Shown here: positions 43,312 to 52,105 of the stretch, piece by piece
Numbering within the stretch: the stretch's first letter is position 1
Layout of the letters: every line of letters begins with the position of its first letter
Assembly: GCA_902524385.1 (NCBI GenBank)
Contig: CABZCZ010000001.1
Coordinates: forward strand, 62,001 to 126,000
DNA: 64,000 nucleotides
Direction: 5' to 3'
Origin: an uncultured Alphaproteobacteria bacterium
Lineage (GTDB): Bacteria > Pseudomonadota > Alphaproteobacteria > HIMB59 > GCA-002718135
The notes under the pieces: model-generated
The model's database searches: none
What the model was told of the DNA's origin: nothing
What the model saw: the letters and a program-made list of their open reading frames with translations, nothing else
Program-made: the position numbers and the translations under genes

Positions 43312-45118
43312 CTCTAAATTATTGGAAGAAAATTTTATTAAAAACTCAAATAAAAATTTTAACATACTAAAAGATAATCTTTTTTTTCGAAATATAACTT
43401 TTCAAAATTTTCAAATTTTAAAAATGATATCATTCTTAGTAAGAGATAAAAATTGGAATAATTATGATCCTAAAATTTTAAATTTTGAAGAAAACTTTGA
43501 TTCGTCTTTAGAATATATATTTGATTTAGAATATGGTGTATCTGAAATTCTTAAAATAAGAAATACTATATTATTTTCTGAAAATTCTATAACCTTATCT
43601 TCTGAAGGAAAATTCTTAACTGATTTTTGGACCAATAGAATAGGTTTTAATTTATTAATTCCCTTACAAAATCATGTTGGTTCAAATATTATTGTAACAA
43701 AAGAGGATGAGGTAAAAGAGGAAAAAAAATTTCCTGAATTTATAATGCCTGATCAACCATTTTTTAAATTTAAAAAGCTAACTTACACCTTAGAAGATAG
43801 CTTGCTAGTTAATATAAATTTTGAAGGTATGTTATTTGAAATGGAGGATCAAAGAAACTGGGGTGATGCTTCTTACAAAATATATAGCGGCTCTTTATTA
43901 GATCCTTTTCCATACTTGGAAAAAGAGGGGTCTGATTTTTCTCAAACTGTTCAAATCGATTTATCAAATAAAAAACAAAGATCATTTCCTTCTAAAAATA
44001 TCATAAAAATTGATGATACTGCTTCTTATAAATTTCCTAAAATTGGTATAAAAATTGATTCTCCAATTCTTCCTGATGATAACTTGATAAGTAACTTTGA
44101 TTATTATTACTATCTTATTGATTTTACTGAAGATTTTAAAAGTATAACTTCAAGATCTCAAAACAAGGTATTTCTTGTAGCCTTGGTTGATCATATAAAT
44201 GATCCTGAAAAAGAGTTAACAAAAATTTATAATTTTATAACTGAAAATACTATTAATTTAGATAAAATTTTAATTTGTCCAAAAATATATTTGAATAGTT
44301 TTCAACCTGCTGGACAATGGCCTAAAGTTCCTGAATTAAATGAATATTATAAAATTGCAAAAAAAATTTTTTCTCATAGTGAAATTGTTTCTGGAATGGT
44401 AACTAACTTTACAGAATTAAATAGAAAGAGGCCAAAAATGTTTTATGATTTGGTTAGTTTTTCCTTCACTCCAATTGTTCATGATTCTAGTGATTTTGGT
44501 GTGTTAAATACACCTGAAACTATACCTTATATCCTCAAAACTTTGAAAAATTTTTCTAATAGTTGCGATGTTCATATTGGACCAATATCTATCGGTATGC
44601 ATTTCAATCCCTATGCTAAAAGTCATGTAAATAATGAAAAGAAAATTAGATTAGAAATGGCTGATAGCGATCCAAGACATGATCAATTATTTTCACTAAC
44701 TTGGACACTGGCAATTTTTATTCAATCAATAAATAAAGAGTCAAAATTTTTTACTTTTAATTCTGTTTATGGGCATCATGGAATATTAAATAAAGATAAT
44801 ACCAAAAGACCATTATATCATTTAAATAATTTTCTCATTTCATTATCAAACTCAGAAATTTTTAAAATTAATCCAATTAATGAAGTGTATGGATTAAAAA
44901 TTGTATTAAATGATAAAAAGTATTATTTGTTTGTGAATTCTTCAACACAAAAAAAGGAAATTAATATTTCTGAATTAAATTTTAGTTATCAATATAAGCT
45001 TAATTTAAAAAATTATATTGATATTTTCAAGAATGATTTTTCTTTTTTTAACTTTAAAAAAGATACAAATCCATATGTGTTTGAGCCACTAGAAATAAAA
45101 TTTATAGAAGATAAATGA
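43289..45118 (+). CDS. D-apionate lactonase-like protein (ApnL family)
   Basis: A 609-residue protein without signal peptide. The central block NFEGMLFEMEDQRNWGDASYKIYSGSL is the best-recognised feature of ApnL-type D-apionate lactonases, and LDPFPYLEKEGSDFSQTV continues that family pattern. Downstream are segments such as FSFTPIVHDSSDFG and HIGPISIGMHFNPYA that fit the TIM-barrel part. ApnL opens apionolactone to apionate in D-apiose breakdown. The following gene looks like the D-apiose dehydrogenase that would produce its substrate, overlapping by four bases. The substrate is inferred; a relative acting on another branched or modified sugar is possible. Confidence 0.65.
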   Translation: MYQNYMYNSKLLEENFIKNSNKNFNILKDNLFFRNITFQNFQILKMISFLVRDKNWNNYDPKILNFEENFDSSLEYIFDLEYGVSEILKIRNTILFSENSITLSSEGKFLTDFWTNRIGFNLLIPLQNHVGSNIIVTKEDEVKEEKKFPEFIMPDQPFFKFKKLTYTLEDSLLVNINFEGMLFEMEDQRNWGDASYKIYSGSLLDPFPYLEKEGSDFSQTVQIDLSNKKQRSFPSKNIIKIDDTASYKFPKIGIKIDSPILPDDNLISNFDYYYYLIDFTEDFKSITSRSQNKVFLVALVDHINDPEKELTKIYNFITENTINLDKILICPKIYLNSFQPAGQWPKVPELNEYYKIAKKIFSHSEIVSGMVTNFTELNRKRPKMFYDLVSFSFTPIVHDSSDFGVLNTPETIPYILKTLKNFSNSCDVHIGPISIGMHFNPYAKSHVNNEKKIRLEMADSDPRHDQLFSLTWTLAIFIQSINKESKFFTFNSVYGHHGILNKDNTKRPLYHLNNFLISLSNSEIFKINPINEVYGLKIVLNDKKYYLFVNSSTQKKEINISELNFSYQYKLNLKNYIDIFKNDFSFFNFKKDTNPYVFEPLEIKFIEDK

Positions 45119-46137
45119 AAAAATTAAAAGGGGCATTAATCGGTTGCGGTTTTTTTGCTGAAAATCATATTTTAGCTTGGAAAGAACTAAAAAATATAGA
45201 AATAATATGTGTTTGTGATTTAGATATACAAAAAGCTAATCAATTTAAATCTAAATTTAATGTTTTACATTCTTATTCATCTATAGAATTAATGTTAAAA
45301 AATCATAAAATTGACTTTGTTGATGTTGTAACAACAATGGAAACACATTTAAATATTGGTAAAATTTTATCTAAGTATAAAATTCCAACTTCTATTCAAA
45401 AGCCGTTTGCTGAAAATTTATCAAATGCGAAAAAAATTGTTTCTTTATATAAAAAAAACAAAACACCACTTATGGTTCATGAGAATTTTAGATGGCAAAC
45501 TCCTCTATTAAAACTAAAAGATATTATAAATAAAGAGAAGTTGACTAAACCACATTATGCCAAGATATCTTTTAGACATGCAAATCCTGTTGGATACACC
45601 AATCAAATATATTTATATGATCTAAAAGAGTATTTAACCTTAGACGTAGGTATTCATTTATTTGATTTAAGCAGATTTTTTATGGGAGAAGCTAAAAGTA
45701 TTTATACTTTAAATCAAAATACAAATAATAAATTTAAAGGTGAAACCGATTTTATATCACTTATAAGAAATAAAAATAAAAGTATTACCATTGTTGATGC
45801 TTCTATCTCTTCAATAAAAAAACCAGATAGATTTGCACAAACACTAGTTAATTTAGAATTCTCTAATGGTTCAATTGATTTGGACTATAATTACAAAATT
45901 ACTTTACACAAAAATAATAAAAAGAAAATTTATCATGGAAAACCAAATAAATATAAATGGATTTCAAAGCCTTGGGATCAAATTCAAGAAAGTGTAATCA
46001 ATACACACAAACATTTTATTGATTCACTAATAAATAAGATTGAACACGACACCAGTGGTGAAGATAACATAAAGAGTTTATCATTAGTCTTCAATTCATA
46101 TAAATCTGATAAACTAAGAAAAGAAATTAAAATTTAA
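45115..46137 (+). CDS. Gfo/Idh/MocA-family oxidoreductase, D-apiose dehydrogenase-like
   Basis: An NAD(P)-dependent sugar dehydrogenase. The Rossmann motif is LIGCGFFAENH; VDVVTTMETHL precedes the catalytic QKPFAENL (Lys of the KP motif). HENFRWQ and the LDVGIHLFDLSRFFMG block carry the catalytic Asp/His. The start KLKGALIGCGFFAENHILAW resembles apiose 1-dehydrogenase (ApsD). Together with the overlapping lactonase-like gene upstream this suggests oxidation of apiose, or a similar sugar, to its lactone and then the acid. Family certain, substrate inferred. Confidence 0.75.
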   Translation: MKKLKGALIGCGFFAENHILAWKELKNIEIICVCDLDIQKANQFKSKFNVLHSYSSIELMLKNHKIDFVDVVTTMETHLNIGKILSKYKIPTSIQKPFAENLSNAKKIVSLYKKNKTPLMVHENFRWQTPLLKLKDIINKEKLTKPHYAKISFRHANPVGYTNQIYLYDLKEYLTLDVGIHLFDLSRFFMGEAKSIYTLNQNTNNKFKGETDFISLIRNKNKSITIVDASISSIKKPDRFAQTLVNLEFSNGSIDLDYNYKITLHKNNKKKIYHGKPNKYKWISKPWDQIQESVINTHKHFIDSLINKIEHDTSGEDNIKSLSLVFNSYKSDKLRKEIKI

Positions 46138-46150
46138 ATTTATTTAAAGT

Positions 46151-48763
46151 TTAAATTATAAATTTTGATATTTCATCTCTTATTAGCTTGCTTAAAAGAC
46201 TATATCCTAACACATTCAAATGTAGAGGATCTTCTGAATAAAACTTTTCAAATCCTGCATCTAACATAGGAGAACATAAATCAATATATCGCCATTGACT
46301 AAAATTCTCAATTTTTGTTTTTATCCTTTTATTTGCATCTAAAATTGTATTTAGATAATTCTTTCTAAATTCACTTGGTTTAATTGATACAAAAAAACAC
46401 AATGTATGAGGCAATTTTTCATTAACTTCAGAAGCGAACAATAAAAATTCATTTTCTAAATCTACCGCACTCATTCCACTTCCTATATCATTGTCTCCAG
46501 CATAAAATATCATCTTATCGGGATTATTTGGTACTACTATCCTATTAAAATATGTGCGACATGATACTAATGTCGATCCACCAAATCCTAAATTTAATAA
46601 ACTATCAAATGACAAATCAGTTTTTGCATTTTCCCAATCTTTAAATGTTGAACTTCCAAATAATACTATTTTATTATTTTTATATCGATCTGAATGTAAT
46701 TTAATTTCCAATTCTCTCACGTCTGCTTCAAATTCTTCTTCAATAGGGCTAATTAAATTTAGGTTACTTACTATATCCTCATTTATAATTTTATTTTTTG
46801 ACGCAGATTTTGCTAATTCAACGGCTTCTTTAACGTAAGATCTAAATGTTTTTCTATATTTAGATAAAAAATTTTCTAACTCTTTTTTATTTTTCATGTC
46901 ATTTACATAATCTTTTATTTTGATTGGTTCTTTAATAACTGCAGAATAAATAGTATTAGAAATTGAATAATCAAAATTGGCTAATGCTATTGGAACAAGT
47001 AGTGGTTCAGGTTTTAATTGGTCTGCTAATAAAAATGCCCCTGGTTTTAATGGACCTGGGGAATTTGGAGTTAAATTATCTTCAGTTTCAGATGTTCCTT
47101 CTGGTGCAATAACTAAAGGTCTATTTTGATCAAAAATATTTTGAGTTTCGATAAATAATTTACTTTTTCTCTTGTTTTTTTGTTCTTGCGTTTCATTTAA
47201 ATAATCTGACTCTGGTGTATGAACGAAAATATAATCTAAGTTCTCATAATAATTATATCTCCAAAATTCTGTGTTCCTAGAATATCGAGCAATTCTTTGA
47301 CCACCATCACCGTATTTTGGAAATAAAATTTTTGCACTTATAAAATGACTATCTATACTAAATTGATGTCCATTAGCTAAACCATTTTCCTCAATGCTTG
47401 CTAAATGATTATAAAAAAATATATTTGTAGGCTCATCTGGTAAATTCTCCATACCTTTAATAACATAAGGAACTTGATCAAAAGCTTTTGTAAAATCTGA
47501 ATTTGTTAATTTTTGTAATGCTTGTTTATTTATTGAATCATAGGAAGTTGCTACTCTGTTGTATATTTTATTTAGTTGTTTAAAAAATCTATTTTTTCTC
47601 TCTAAACCACTCAATGCATCTATCATTAAGCTAGCTATAGATTTTTCATCATCATTACCTGTAATAATTAAATCATAAATAGTATCAAATGCTAAAGAAT
47701 GCGTTAAATGATTTTCTAACAAATGAGGAATTGTGTAAAGTTTTGAATTACTTGGTATTTTTGAAGAATTATCTTCTAGTAAATATTTAAAAAACTCTTT
47801 TTCATTTTTAGCAGGATATGTCGTCAAACCAGTTGAGCTTTGAATATAGCGACCTAATTGCCATAATTGTCTTTTAAAAAATTTTATAGCTAATTTTGGA
47901 TTAGTTTTAATTAGATTATCGATAAATTCGTTTGAAAATTTTAAAATTGTTGTATCTCGTGTAGATTTCAAAGAGTATGGTGATTCTATATCATGCAATC
48001 CTGATGATAATGATAATGCTACTCCTGTTCTAGCTATTGATCGTGAATTATTTTCAAATTGATCATCTTTTCGATTTGTAAAAGAAGCTTCAACTTTCCC
48101 TTTTAATAAAATATTTATTCCGTCAGTTTTTGTACCCTCTAGAGTGACATATTCACCAGCAGAAAATAATCTAATATTTGCATAATTTATTAGTTCATCT
48201 AAATCATCATCATCTAGAAAAGCTAAAAATGCTGAATTCTTTATTCTTTTAGTGTTTATAATATCTCCACCAGTCTTAACACCACCCACTAAATTAATAT
48301 TTTTTTGCTTTACAGGCTTTTCTAAGTTACGAGATGACCAGATTAAGTTAATTGATTCATATAATAAAAAGGAATAGAAAAAACTAGCATAGTCAGGATC
48401 CATCTCTTCTAACTCTTTTAATTTTTCTATTTTGATAGATATATATTCTGAATTACCTTTAATAAATATATCCGACATATATCTACCTGGTGCATTTAAT
48501 CCTGAAATACCAAGAGGTGATCCGGTATTTTTTAATGTTGCTAACTTGTAAAAAACATTATTATGATATTTTACGTATTCAGCTTCACCTTTTAAAAGAA
48601 TAAAAATTTGATCCGCAATTCCATGCTGTTCTGCAATTTTAATGTCTTCATTACTTTTATGAAATTCTGTGCCTGAATTGATTAAATCTTCTGTGTTTTT
48701 TTTCGGAGATAAAGAAAATCCTTTATCCACTAATATTAAAGATATTTTTTCACTTAAATTCAT
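46151..48763 (-). CDS. Fusion: two cNMP-binding domains + PlsC-like acyltransferase + SGNH hydrolase
   Basis: An unusual 870-residue cytoplasmic protein. Two cyclic-nucleotide-binding-like domains lie at about 40-145 (IFILLKGEAEYV) and 175-300 (AGEYVTLEGTKTDGINILLKGKVE). After a helical linker comes a PlsC-like acyltransferase at about 415-620, with FFYNHLASIEENG (NHx4E instead of the usual NHx4D) and VIAPEGTSETED. An SGNH/GDSL hydrolase completes the protein at about 690-868: VLFGSSTF, LNLGFGGST, YAGDNDIG and SEDPLHLN supply Ser, Gly, Asn and Asp/His. A ligand-gated phospholipid acyl exchanger or remodeller is a reasonable inference. No frameshift is seen, so the fusion is real. Confidence 0.85.
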   Translation of the reverse strand: MNLSEKISLILVDKGFSLSPKKNTEDLINSGTEFHKSNEDIKIAEQHGIADQIFILLKGEAEYVKYHNNVFYKLATLKNTGSPLGISGLNAPGRYMSDIFIKGNSEYISIKIEKLKELEEMDPDYASFFYSFLLYESINLIWSSRNLEKPVKQKNINLVGGVKTGGDIINTKRIKNSAFLAFLDDDDLDELINYANIRLFSAGEYVTLEGTKTDGINILLKGKVEASFTNRKDDQFENNSRSIARTGVALSLSSGLHDIESPYSLKSTRDTTILKFSNEFIDNLIKTNPKLAIKFFKRQLWQLGRYIQSSTGLTTYPAKNEKEFFKYLLEDNSSKIPSNSKLYTIPHLLENHLTHSLAFDTIYDLIITGNDDEKSIASLMIDALSGLERKNRFFKQLNKIYNRVATSYDSINKQALQKLTNSDFTKAFDQVPYVIKGMENLPDEPTNIFFYNHLASIEENGLANGHQFSIDSHFISAKILFPKYGDGGQRIARYSRNTEFWRYNYYENLDYIFVHTPESDYLNETQEQKNKRKSKLFIETQNIFDQNRPLVIAPEGTSETEDNLTPNSPGPLKPGAFLLADQLKPEPLLVPIALANFDYSISNTIYSAVIKEPIKIKDYVNDMKNKKELENFLSKYRKTFRSYVKEAVELAKSASKNKIINEDIVSNLNLISPIEEEFEADVRELEIKLHSDRYKNNKIVLFGSSTFKDWENAKTDLSFDSLLNLGFGGSTLVSCRTYFNRIVVPNNPDKMIFYAGDNDIGSGMSAVDLENEFLLFASEVNEKLPHTLCFFVSIKPSEFRKNYLNTILDANKRIKTKIENFSQWRYIDLCSPMLDAGFEKFYSEDPLHLNVLGYSLLSKLIRDEISKFII

Positions 48764-48811
48764 TAATTATCTAACTTAATAAATTTCCCTTTTTATTTAA
48801 AGAGAAAAATA

Positions 48812-49516
48812 TTATCTTCTTATAATTGATTTAAAAATATTAATAAAAGATAACAGTATTATTTTTAATCTAAATATACTTACAATTGACTGAGCTAAAT
48901 ATGTCAATGCAGCAGCTCTCAAAACAGATTTACATTGATACATATTCTCTCTAGGAACGTATCTTTTGAGTATTGGTAAAGCTCTCTTAAAACTTGCATC
49001 AAATTCAACAGGAAGAGTAATTAAATGGATTAACACATTTGTAGATAAACATCCCATTATTATTACTGCAGAAATAAGAGTAATAAATGGACTTTTAGTG
49101 AAGGCAAATATTGATGGTAGTCCTATAATTAATAAAAATGAACCAATTCTCTGAAATATCATTGTTTTTTCAATTAATGATTGTCTAAGGATTAGTGGCT
49201 TATATTTTTCTTTATCTTGAATTGCATGACCAATTTCGTGAGCAACAACGGCAATGCTTGTTATACTTTTTTTATCGAGTTTATCTGTAGCGATATGTAT
49301 TTTTTTTTCCTTAGGATTGTAATGATCTAATTGTTGAATAGGATTAATTGATACATTGGTGATTTCTTCTTCTTCAAGTATTTTTTTTCCAAGTTCTCTC
49401 CCGGTAAAGGGCATATCAGGTAAAATCTTATTATATTTTTTTAAAATGTAATTTACCCATAAACTTGGTAGAAAGAGCACAATAAAAGGTAAAAAATAGT
49501 AAAATAATTTAATCAC
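48812..49516 (-). CDS. YugP-type zinc metallopeptidase (membrane)
   Basis: A 234-residue membrane protein of the neutral zinc metallopeptidase group (PF04298). The N-terminus is a membrane helix. The zinc-binding motif is VAVVAHEIGHAIQDKE (HExxH variant HEIGH), followed by hydrophobic spans near residues 135-160 and VHLITLPVEFDAS-like sequence, where the Glu of LPVEFDAS is the third ligand. Substrates are unknown; membrane-protein quality control has been proposed for relatives. It lies about 50 bases upstream of the four-domain fusion gene on the same strand. Confidence 0.85.
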   Translation of the reverse strand: MIKLFYYFLPFIVLFLPSLWVNYILKKYNKILPDMPFTGRELGKKILEEEEITNVSINPIQQLDHYNPKEKKIHIATDKLDKKSITSIAVVAHEIGHAIQDKEKYKPLILRQSLIEKTMIFQRIGSFLLIIGLPSIFAFTKSPFITLISAVIIMGCLSTNVLIHLITLPVEFDASFKRALPILKRYVPRENMYQCKSVLRAAALTYLAQSIVSIFRLKIILLSFINIFKSIIRR

Positions 49517-49599
49517 AATGTAAAAATAGGAATAATATTATTAAAAATCAATTTTATTTAAACTAGTATTATTAACAATTATTAATTATTGCTTAAAAA

Positions 49600-50790
49600 G
49601 TGAAATCTAAATTTGAAAGAATTAATAGACTCCCTCCATATATATTTGGAGAGATAAATTCATTAAAAATGAAACTAAGATCAGAGGGTAGGGATATTAT
49701 TGATTTTGGTATGGGCAACCCTGATATGCCAACACCTCTTCACATAAGACAGAAATTGAAAGATGTTATAGATCAGCCAGGTGTTGGACGTTATTCTGTT
49801 TCTAAAGGCATTAATGGATTAAGAAAAGCTCAAGCTAAATATTATAAAAAACGATTTAATGTTAATTTAAATCCATCAAGTGAAATTATAGTAACGATTG
49901 GTTCTAAAGAAGGTTTAGCTAATTTAGCACAAGCTATAACTTCAAGAGGTGATAGGATATTGTGCCCTGATCCGTCATATCCTGTTCATCCATATGGTTT
50001 TATGATTGCTGGAGCAAAATTAACACCTTTGCGAACATTATTTAATGGACAATTCGATAAAAATAAATTTTTATTAAATATAGATAATAATTTAAAAAAA
50101 TATTCTTCAATAAAAGTTATTATCGTTTCCTTTCCCTCAAATCCAACAGCTCAAATAGTTGATTTAGATTTTTATAAAGAATTAGTAAAAATTGCAAAAA
50201 AATATCAAGTTTATATTCTATCCGATTTAGCTTATTCTGAAATTTACTTTGGAAATAATCCGCCTCCATCAATATTAGAAGTTAATGGAGCCAAGAACAT
50301 AGCAGTTGAATTTACGACCTTATCCAAAACTTATGCAATGGCAGGATGGAGAATTGGTTTTGCTGTTGGAAACAAAACTTTAATTGAAGCATTATCAAAA
50401 ATTAAATCATATGTAGACTATGGTGCCTTTACACCTGTTCAAGTAGCAGCCACTGCTGCTCTAAATGGATCTCAAAAATGTGTAGAAGAAATTAGGGAGA
50501 CTTATAAAAAAAGAAGAGATGTTTTAATAGAATCTTTTGAAAGGGCTGGTTGGGATAAAATTCCAGAGCCTGAGGCATCAATGTTTGTATGGGCTCCTTT
50601 ACCAAAAAAATATAAAAAAATGGGTTCTATGAAGTTTGCAAAAAATTTAATGATAAATGCCGACGTTGCAGTAGCTCCTGGTTTAGCTTTTGGAAAAGGA
50701 GGGGAAGGTTTTGTTCGTATTGGTCTAGTAGAAAATACTCAAAGAATAAGACAAGCAGCTAAAAATATTAAAAGATTTTTTAATACTTAA
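49600..50790 (+). CDS. alaC: Pyridoxal-phosphate aminotransferase (AlaC-like)
   Basis: A class I/II aminotransferase, most like AlaC, which interconverts pyruvate and alanine with glutamate. It starts with GTG. RINRLPPYIFGEINSLKMKLRSEG at the N-terminus followed by DFGMGNPDMPTP is characteristic of AlaC. The PLP Lys lies in TTLSKTYAMAGWRIG, the phosphate-site Asp/Tyr in LSDLAYSEI, and the substrate Arg in GFVRIGLVE. The 396-residue length is standard. It stands alone, convergent with the FAD oxidoreductase. Confidence 0.88.
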   Translation: MKSKFERINRLPPYIFGEINSLKMKLRSEGRDIIDFGMGNPDMPTPLHIRQKLKDVIDQPGVGRYSVSKGINGLRKAQAKYYKKRFNVNLNPSSEIIVTIGSKEGLANLAQAITSRGDRILCPDPSYPVHPYGFMIAGAKLTPLRTLFNGQFDKNKFLLNIDNNLKKYSSIKVIIVSFPSNPTAQIVDLDFYKELVKIAKKYQVYILSDLAYSEIYFGNNPPPSILEVNGAKNIAVEFTTLSKTYAMAGWRIGFAVGNKTLIEALSKIKSYVDYGAFTPVQVAATAALNGSQKCVEEIRETYKKRRDVLIESFERAGWDKIPEPEASMFVWAPLPKKYKKMGSMKFAKNLMINADVAVAPGLAFGKGGEGFVRIGLVENTQRIRQAAKNIKRFFNT

Positions 50791-50792
50791 AA

Positions 50793-51770
50793 TCAAACTG
50801 ATAAAATCTTAATATAATGTGATAATTTTTCACCTGCATTCCAGGCATCACTTAGACTTTTTCCTAAAACCCAGTCTCCACTTAAAAATATTTTATTATC
50901 CTTTGAATTAATCCAATTTTTTTTTGAGATAGTATTATAACTCACTTTTGTTTGCGCATATAACCACCTGTGTGATTTAATAAAACTTATTTTATTTTTT
51001 ATATCAAATGTTTTTTCAAATATTGATTGAGCATATTTTTCTAACGTAGTCTTATCTATATCAATATTATTCTTTGTATATTCAGAACTCATATTTAATA
51101 CCCAACAATCATTAGTTAATTCATTAAATTTGATATTTTGATTCATAAAGAAACTAATATCTTCATGAAGATTCAACCCGGCTCTAATATTAATGTTGTT
51201 AGTATCTTTATAACTTAGCATTACAGTATGTATGGGATCATAAGATGGCTCGCTTACAATCTTAGTAAAGTCAATCAAATCTTTTGAAAGTTCTTTTGAT
51301 TGTAAATAGGGTATACAAATTAATACAAAATCAAAATTTTTAAATTCTTCTTTTTCAGAAAAAAGTGAAAAGATGCCATTACTATTTTTTGAAATTTTTA
51401 TTATCTTTGAATTAAAATAACTTCTTAATTTTAAATTATCAAAAATAGATTTTGGAATAAAATTCATTCCATTTCGACCAATAATTATTTTTTTTCTAGT
51501 CTTTTTATTTTTTAAATAATCTGTTGCGAAATCAATTTCTATTAATTGTCCTAAGTTATATCTAATTATTACTTCATTTAATTGATTAACAGAATGATTT
51601 GTCGATAAATAATGTGCGCCATGATCGAAAAGATCATTCTCATTCTTTCTAGTAGATACTCTTCCTCCTGGTCTCCATGATTTATCAAAAATAGTAATAT
51701 TATTTTCTTGAAGATTATAAGCAAGAGACAAGCCAGTCATCCCAGCTCCAATTATTGCAATATTTTTCAC
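50793..51770 (-). CDS. FAD-dependent amine oxidase-like (renalase-like) oxidoreductase
   Basis: A flavoprotein whose N-terminal dinucleotide motif is IAIIGAGMTGLSLAYNL, followed by NITIFDKSWRPGGRVSTRK with the GGR block of amine-oxidase/renalase-like proteins and DHGAHYLS. The C-terminal LSGDWVLGKSLSDAWNAGEKL is the FAD-closing motif. Bacterial renalase-like enzymes oxidise dihydro-NAD(P) isomers or small amines; the substrate here is unknown. It begins with GTG immediately after the stop of a 67-residue ORF, so the two are coupled. Confidence 0.85.
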   Translation of the reverse strand: MKNIAIIGAGMTGLSLAYNLQENNITIFDKSWRPGGRVSTRKNENDLFDHGAHYLSTNHSVNQLNEVIIRYNLGQLIEIDFATDYLKNKKTRKKIIIGRNGMNFIPKSIFDNLKLRSYFNSKIIKISKNSNGIFSLFSEKEEFKNFDFVLICIPYLQSKELSKDLIDFTKIVSEPSYDPIHTVMLSYKDTNNINIRAGLNLHEDISFFMNQNIKFNELTNDCWVLNMSSEYTKNNIDIDKTTLEKYAQSIFEKTFDIKNKISFIKSHRWLYAQTKVSYNTISKKNWINSKDNKIFLSGDWVLGKSLSDAWNAGEKLSHYIKILSV

Positions 51771-51974
51771 TTAATTAATATTAATTATTAGAAAACTTTT
51801 CTTAACTGAAGATTTAATTTTTTTTAAACCAAACTCACTGCATAAATTTTTGTATCTCTGTTTTGTAGGTAAGTTAATTGTTTTAAAATGTATGTTATCG
51901 TGACCAAACATTATTTTCTGACCATTAATTTCATATAATTTCTTATAAATACTAGATTTTCTTCTGATAACCAT
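51771..51974 (-). CDS. Small hypothetical protein (67 aa) coupled to the FAD oxidoreductase
   Basis: A basic 67-residue ORF beginning MVIRRKSSIYKKLYEINGQK, whose stop codon abuts the GTG of the renalase-like gene. No signal peptide, membrane span or metal motif is seen. The high Lys content and a compact helical/beta pattern could suit nucleic acid binding but nothing is diagnostic. The abutting stop/start supports a real cistron, since ribosomes would need it to reach the downstream GTG. Confidence 0.5.
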   Translation of the reverse strand: MVIRRKSSIYKKLYEINGQKIMFGHDNIHFKTINLPTKQRYKNLCSEFGLKKIKSSVKKSFLIININ

Positions 51975-51977
51975 AAT

Positions 51978-52061
51978 TTAATAGAAAAAATATATAGTTA
52001 AATTTAAAGCGGCAAAAATAAACACTATCGCAATAGCTGCGTATAAATTTCTTTTGTTCAT
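51978..52061 (-). CDS. 27-aa single-pass membrane microprotein
   Basis: An ORF below the track cut-off: MNKRNLYAAIAIVFIFAALNL followed by TIYFFY. Two basic residues then a well-formed hydrophobic span fit the positive-inside rule for a genuine membrane microprotein. It ends a few bases before the 67-residue ORF on the same strand. No Shine-Dalgarno is visible, so the call is tentative. Confidence 0.4.
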   Translation of the reverse strand: MNKRNLYAAIAIVFIFAALNLTIYFFY

Positions 52062-52105
52062 ATCTATTTATAATTAAAATTACACTTAAAAGTCAAGATA
52101 CTAAA

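Noticed and set aside
46131-46165. AT-only palindrome (AATTTAAA...TTTAAATT) between convergent genes as terminator
   Set aside because: Stem contains no G-C pair and such palindromes are expected by chance in this base composition.
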